DNA of 64,000 bases, from assembly GCA_019637075.1 (NCBI GenBank), contig JAHBWI010000007.1, positions 1 to 64,000 of the forward strand. The letters run 5' to 3'. Of this stretch, positions 62,091 to 64,000 are shown piece by piece (within the stretch, counting starts at the first letter, position 1; the number at the start of each line of letters is the position of its first letter). The notes under the pieces are model-generated. The model had not been told where the DNA came from. It ran no database searches and was given only the letters and a program-made list of their open reading frames with translations. Source of the DNA: Nitrospiraceae bacterium. Its GTDB lineage: Bacteria > Nitrospirota > Nitrospiria > Nitrospirales > Nitrospiraceae. The position numbers and the translations under genes were made by a program.

Positions 62091-64000
62091 ATGACAAGAT
62101 CGGAAATTAACCCCGCCCAAGTCGCTTGTTCGTCAGAGAGCCGCGGAGACGCCCTGCGTGCTGTTGGAAAACATGAAGCAGCGGTGGAAGCGTATCTTGA
62201 CGGTATCACGTCACCTCCCTCCGCAGAACTCTGCCTGAAGCTTGCCCGTAGTTACGAGCGGATCGGGCGTTACACCGAGGCCTGTTTCTGGGCGCAGTCC
62301 GTGATCGATGCGGGCGACGACTATATGGCCTGGCAAGCCGGTTGGTCTCTCTTCCAACGTTGTGCGTCGCGCAGCACGCCTCCCGCCCTTCGTTCAGTGA
62401 AGGTGGCGTTGCTCGGCAGTTACACCACGACTCAATTCGGACAACTGCTGCGATTCGCCCTCAGTCGGCTTGGAATTATCGCCAGCTTCTATGAAAGCCA
62501 TTACGGGCAATTTCAACAGGACATCATCGACGCTGCCAGCGGCCTCTACGCGTTTGCCCCCGACATCGTCGTTCTCGCCGTGCAAGAGGGAGATCTCCGA
62601 CTGCCCCAGTACAGCGATGAGCCGGAACAGGAAATTCGGCGTGAAGTCGAACGGTGGACAGCCTTGTGGCGTCAGGTGGCCACACGGTCCGCCGCGCGCA
62701 TCGTGCAACACAATTTCGCGCTTCCTTGCGAAGTGGCCTTGGGGCACCTCTCGGTCAAGCTGCCGGGTTCTCGCTACATGATGACGCAATTCGTCAACGC
62801 CGGGCTGGGTGAGGCGGCCGGAACCAAGGTGGCGATGGTCGATTGCGAACGCCTGTCCGCCCTCATCGGCAAGCAGCGTTGGTCGGATCCTCGATATTGG
62901 CACTTGGCAAAGCAGGCTGTCGCATTCGAGGCGTTGCCGCTGCTGGCCAGGCACAATGCCGCTGTCATCGCGGCGGAACTTGGACTCAATCGAAAGTGCC
63001 TCGTGTTGGACCTGGACAACACCCTCTGGGGCGGCGTCATCGCAGAAGACGGCCTGGCCGGCATCAAGCTCGGCGATTCGGTGGACGGAGAAGCCTTCGT
63101 TCGTTTTCAGGAATACATCCTCGAACTCAAACACAAGGGAGTCATCCTCGCCGTCTGCTCGAAGAACAATCATGCCGATGCGATTCAACCTTTCGAGCAA
63201 CATTCGGAAATGCGGCTGAAGCTCGAAGATGTGGCCCTCTTCGTTGCCAACTGGGATTCGAAGCCGGACAACCTTCGAAAAATCGCTCAGACGTTGCAAA
63301 TCGGGCTCGATTCGCTGGTCTTCGTCGATGACAATCCGACGGAGCGGGATGCCGTTCGTCGGTTTGTGCCGGAGGTGGACGTCGTGCCGTTGCCGGGAGA
63401 CCCCTCGCAGTACCGGCGGGCTCTGTCGCAATACCTGTTGTTGGAGACGGCGTCGCTGACGGCTGAAGACCGTACACGCACCGATCAGTATCGCGCCCGA
63501 TCACGGGTGAGGGAACTGGAGTCTTCTGCCGGCTCGATGGAAGACTTCTACCGTGGCCTCCATATGCGGGCCATCGTGGCGCCGTTTGAGCACTCCCAAT
63601 TGCCTCGAATTGCACAGCTGATCGGGAAGACCAACCAATTCAACCTGACGACGAAGCGCCATGGGATGGCGCAACTCGAGGCCTTTCTTGGGGATCCGAA
63701 CTGCGTGCATGGTGCGTTGCGCTTGCGCGATCGGTATGCCGACCATGGATTGGTCAGCCTCGTGATCGCGCACCAACAAGGTACCCTGCTTGATATCGAT
63801 ACCTGGCTGATGAGTTGCCGTGTCATCGGGCGCACGGTCGAGGCCACGATGCTGGAATACCTTTGCCGGCGAGCGATGTCGCTGGGCTGTGTCGCTCTCA
63901 GGGGGACGTATATACCGACTCCGAAGAATGCGCTTGCGGCCGATGTCTATGCCAAATTTGGGTTCGAACAGGAGGTTGCTTCGGAACAATGCACCACGTG
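62091..64000 (+). CDS. FkbH-type HAD/GNAT protein (cut by window edge)
   Basis: The frame opens at ATG 62091 and stays open to the last base, giving at least 636 residues. An N-terminal tetratricopeptide-like stretch (about residues 15-95) precedes a region of unclear fold. The HAD domain of the FkbH group starts near residue 305 with LVLDLDNTLWGG, then CSKNNHADA and LVFVDDNPTERDAV. A C-terminal acetyltransferase-like domain follows (IAQLIGKTNQFNLTTKR). FkbH proteins load a three-carbon unit from 1,3-bisphosphoglycerate on to an acyl carrier in polyketide-type pathways. The stop codon is outside the window. Confidence 0.9.
   Translation, partial: MTRSEINPAQVACSSESRGDALRAVGKHEAAVEAYLDGITSPPSAELCLKLARSYERIGRYTEACFWAQSVIDAGDDYMAWQAGWSLFQRCASRSTPPALRSVKVALLGSYTTTQFGQLLRFALSRLGIIASFYESHYGQFQQDIIDAASGLYAFAPDIVVLAVQEGDLRLPQYSDEPEQEIRREVERWTALWRQVATRSAARIVQHNFALPCEVALGHLSVKLPGSRYMMTQFVNAGLGEAAGTKVAMVDCERLSALIGKQRWSDPRYWHLAKQAVAFEALPLLARHNAAVIAAELGLNRKCLVLDLDNTLWGGVIAEDGLAGIKLGDSVDGEAFVRFQEYILELKHKGVILAVCSKNNHADAIQPFEQHSEMRLKLEDVALFVANWDSKPDNLRKIAQTLQIGLDSLVFVDDNPTERDAVRRFVPEVDVVPLPGDPSQYRRALSQYLLLETASLTAEDRTRTDQYRARSRVRELESSAGSMEDFYRGLHMRAIVAPFEHSQLPRIAQLIGKTNQFNLTTKRHGMAQLEAFLGDPNCVHGALRLRDRYADHGLVSLVIAHQQGTLLDIDTWLMSCRVIGRTVEATMLEYLCRRAMSLGCVALRGTYIPTPKNALAADVYAKFGFEQEVASEQCTT

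Noticed and set aside
62394-63431. Minus-strand open frame of about 345 codons opposite the FkbH gene
   Set aside because: The plus-strand frame from 62091 carries the HAD motifs; the minus frame has no recognisable domain and lacks a ribosome site.

Overview
The window looks like a chromosomal segment from a Nitrospira-type bacterium (Nitrospirota). That placement is an inference. It rests on high-GC coding, very dense PAS-kinase/NarL-regulator gene pairs, Gram-negative envelope genes (TonB/ExbBD, a porin, lipoproteins) and the ilvC-psd-pssA-leuA-leuB-asd gene order. No rRNA, tRNA, CRISPR array or insertion sequence was recognised.

Bases 1-10900 hold core metabolism on the plus strand: the end of ilvC, psd and pssA, then a T-box leader with a Leu (CTC) specifier that precedes leuA, a cupin, leuB, an NHL-repeat protein, asd, a DUF2905 protein, a SpoIID protein and queA. 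A SurA-N/PpiD-like foldase faces them. Bases 11000-22300 hold an RDD protein, the rod-shape cluster mreB-mreC-mreD-mrdA-rodA, rng, dprA and topA.

Bases 22400-36300 form an iron and redox island. It has two bacterioferritin subunits with complementary active-site losses; an HD-GYP / broken redoxin / zinc-ribbon operon; and a probable operon of a Com-like zinc finger, porin, lipoprotein, periplasmic FMN-binding protein and four-helix His-rich membrane protein. That operon is divergent from the flavin transferase gene apbE across a 14/19 Fur-box match. tonB-exbD-exbB, an FbpABC-type ferric iron ABC transporter and fur follow. My reading is a Fur-controlled extracytoplasmic flavin electron-transfer module for iron, next to the uptake and storage genes.

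Bases 36500-60700 are a sensory region: a Panacea/SocA-like protein, two single-domain LuxR-type HTH proteins, three NarL regulators and two very large PAS kinases on the minus strand, a degenerate receiver protein, a carboxypeptidase, an O-methyltransferase and an EamA transporter. A NarX-type kinase/regulator pair comes next, then a 1603-residue hybrid kinase (PAS x5, GAF, HisKA, two receivers, HPt) and an NtrC-type activator. Just downstream of the activator lie a possible enhancer palindrome and a sigma54-like promoter, which lead into a small reading frame broken by an in-frame TAG and the second LuxR-HTH gene.

Bases 60760-64000 carry a SnoaL-like protein, a serine-acetyltransferase-like hexapeptide enzyme and a truncated FkbH-type protein, which may be the edge of a specialised-metabolite or surface-polymer locus.
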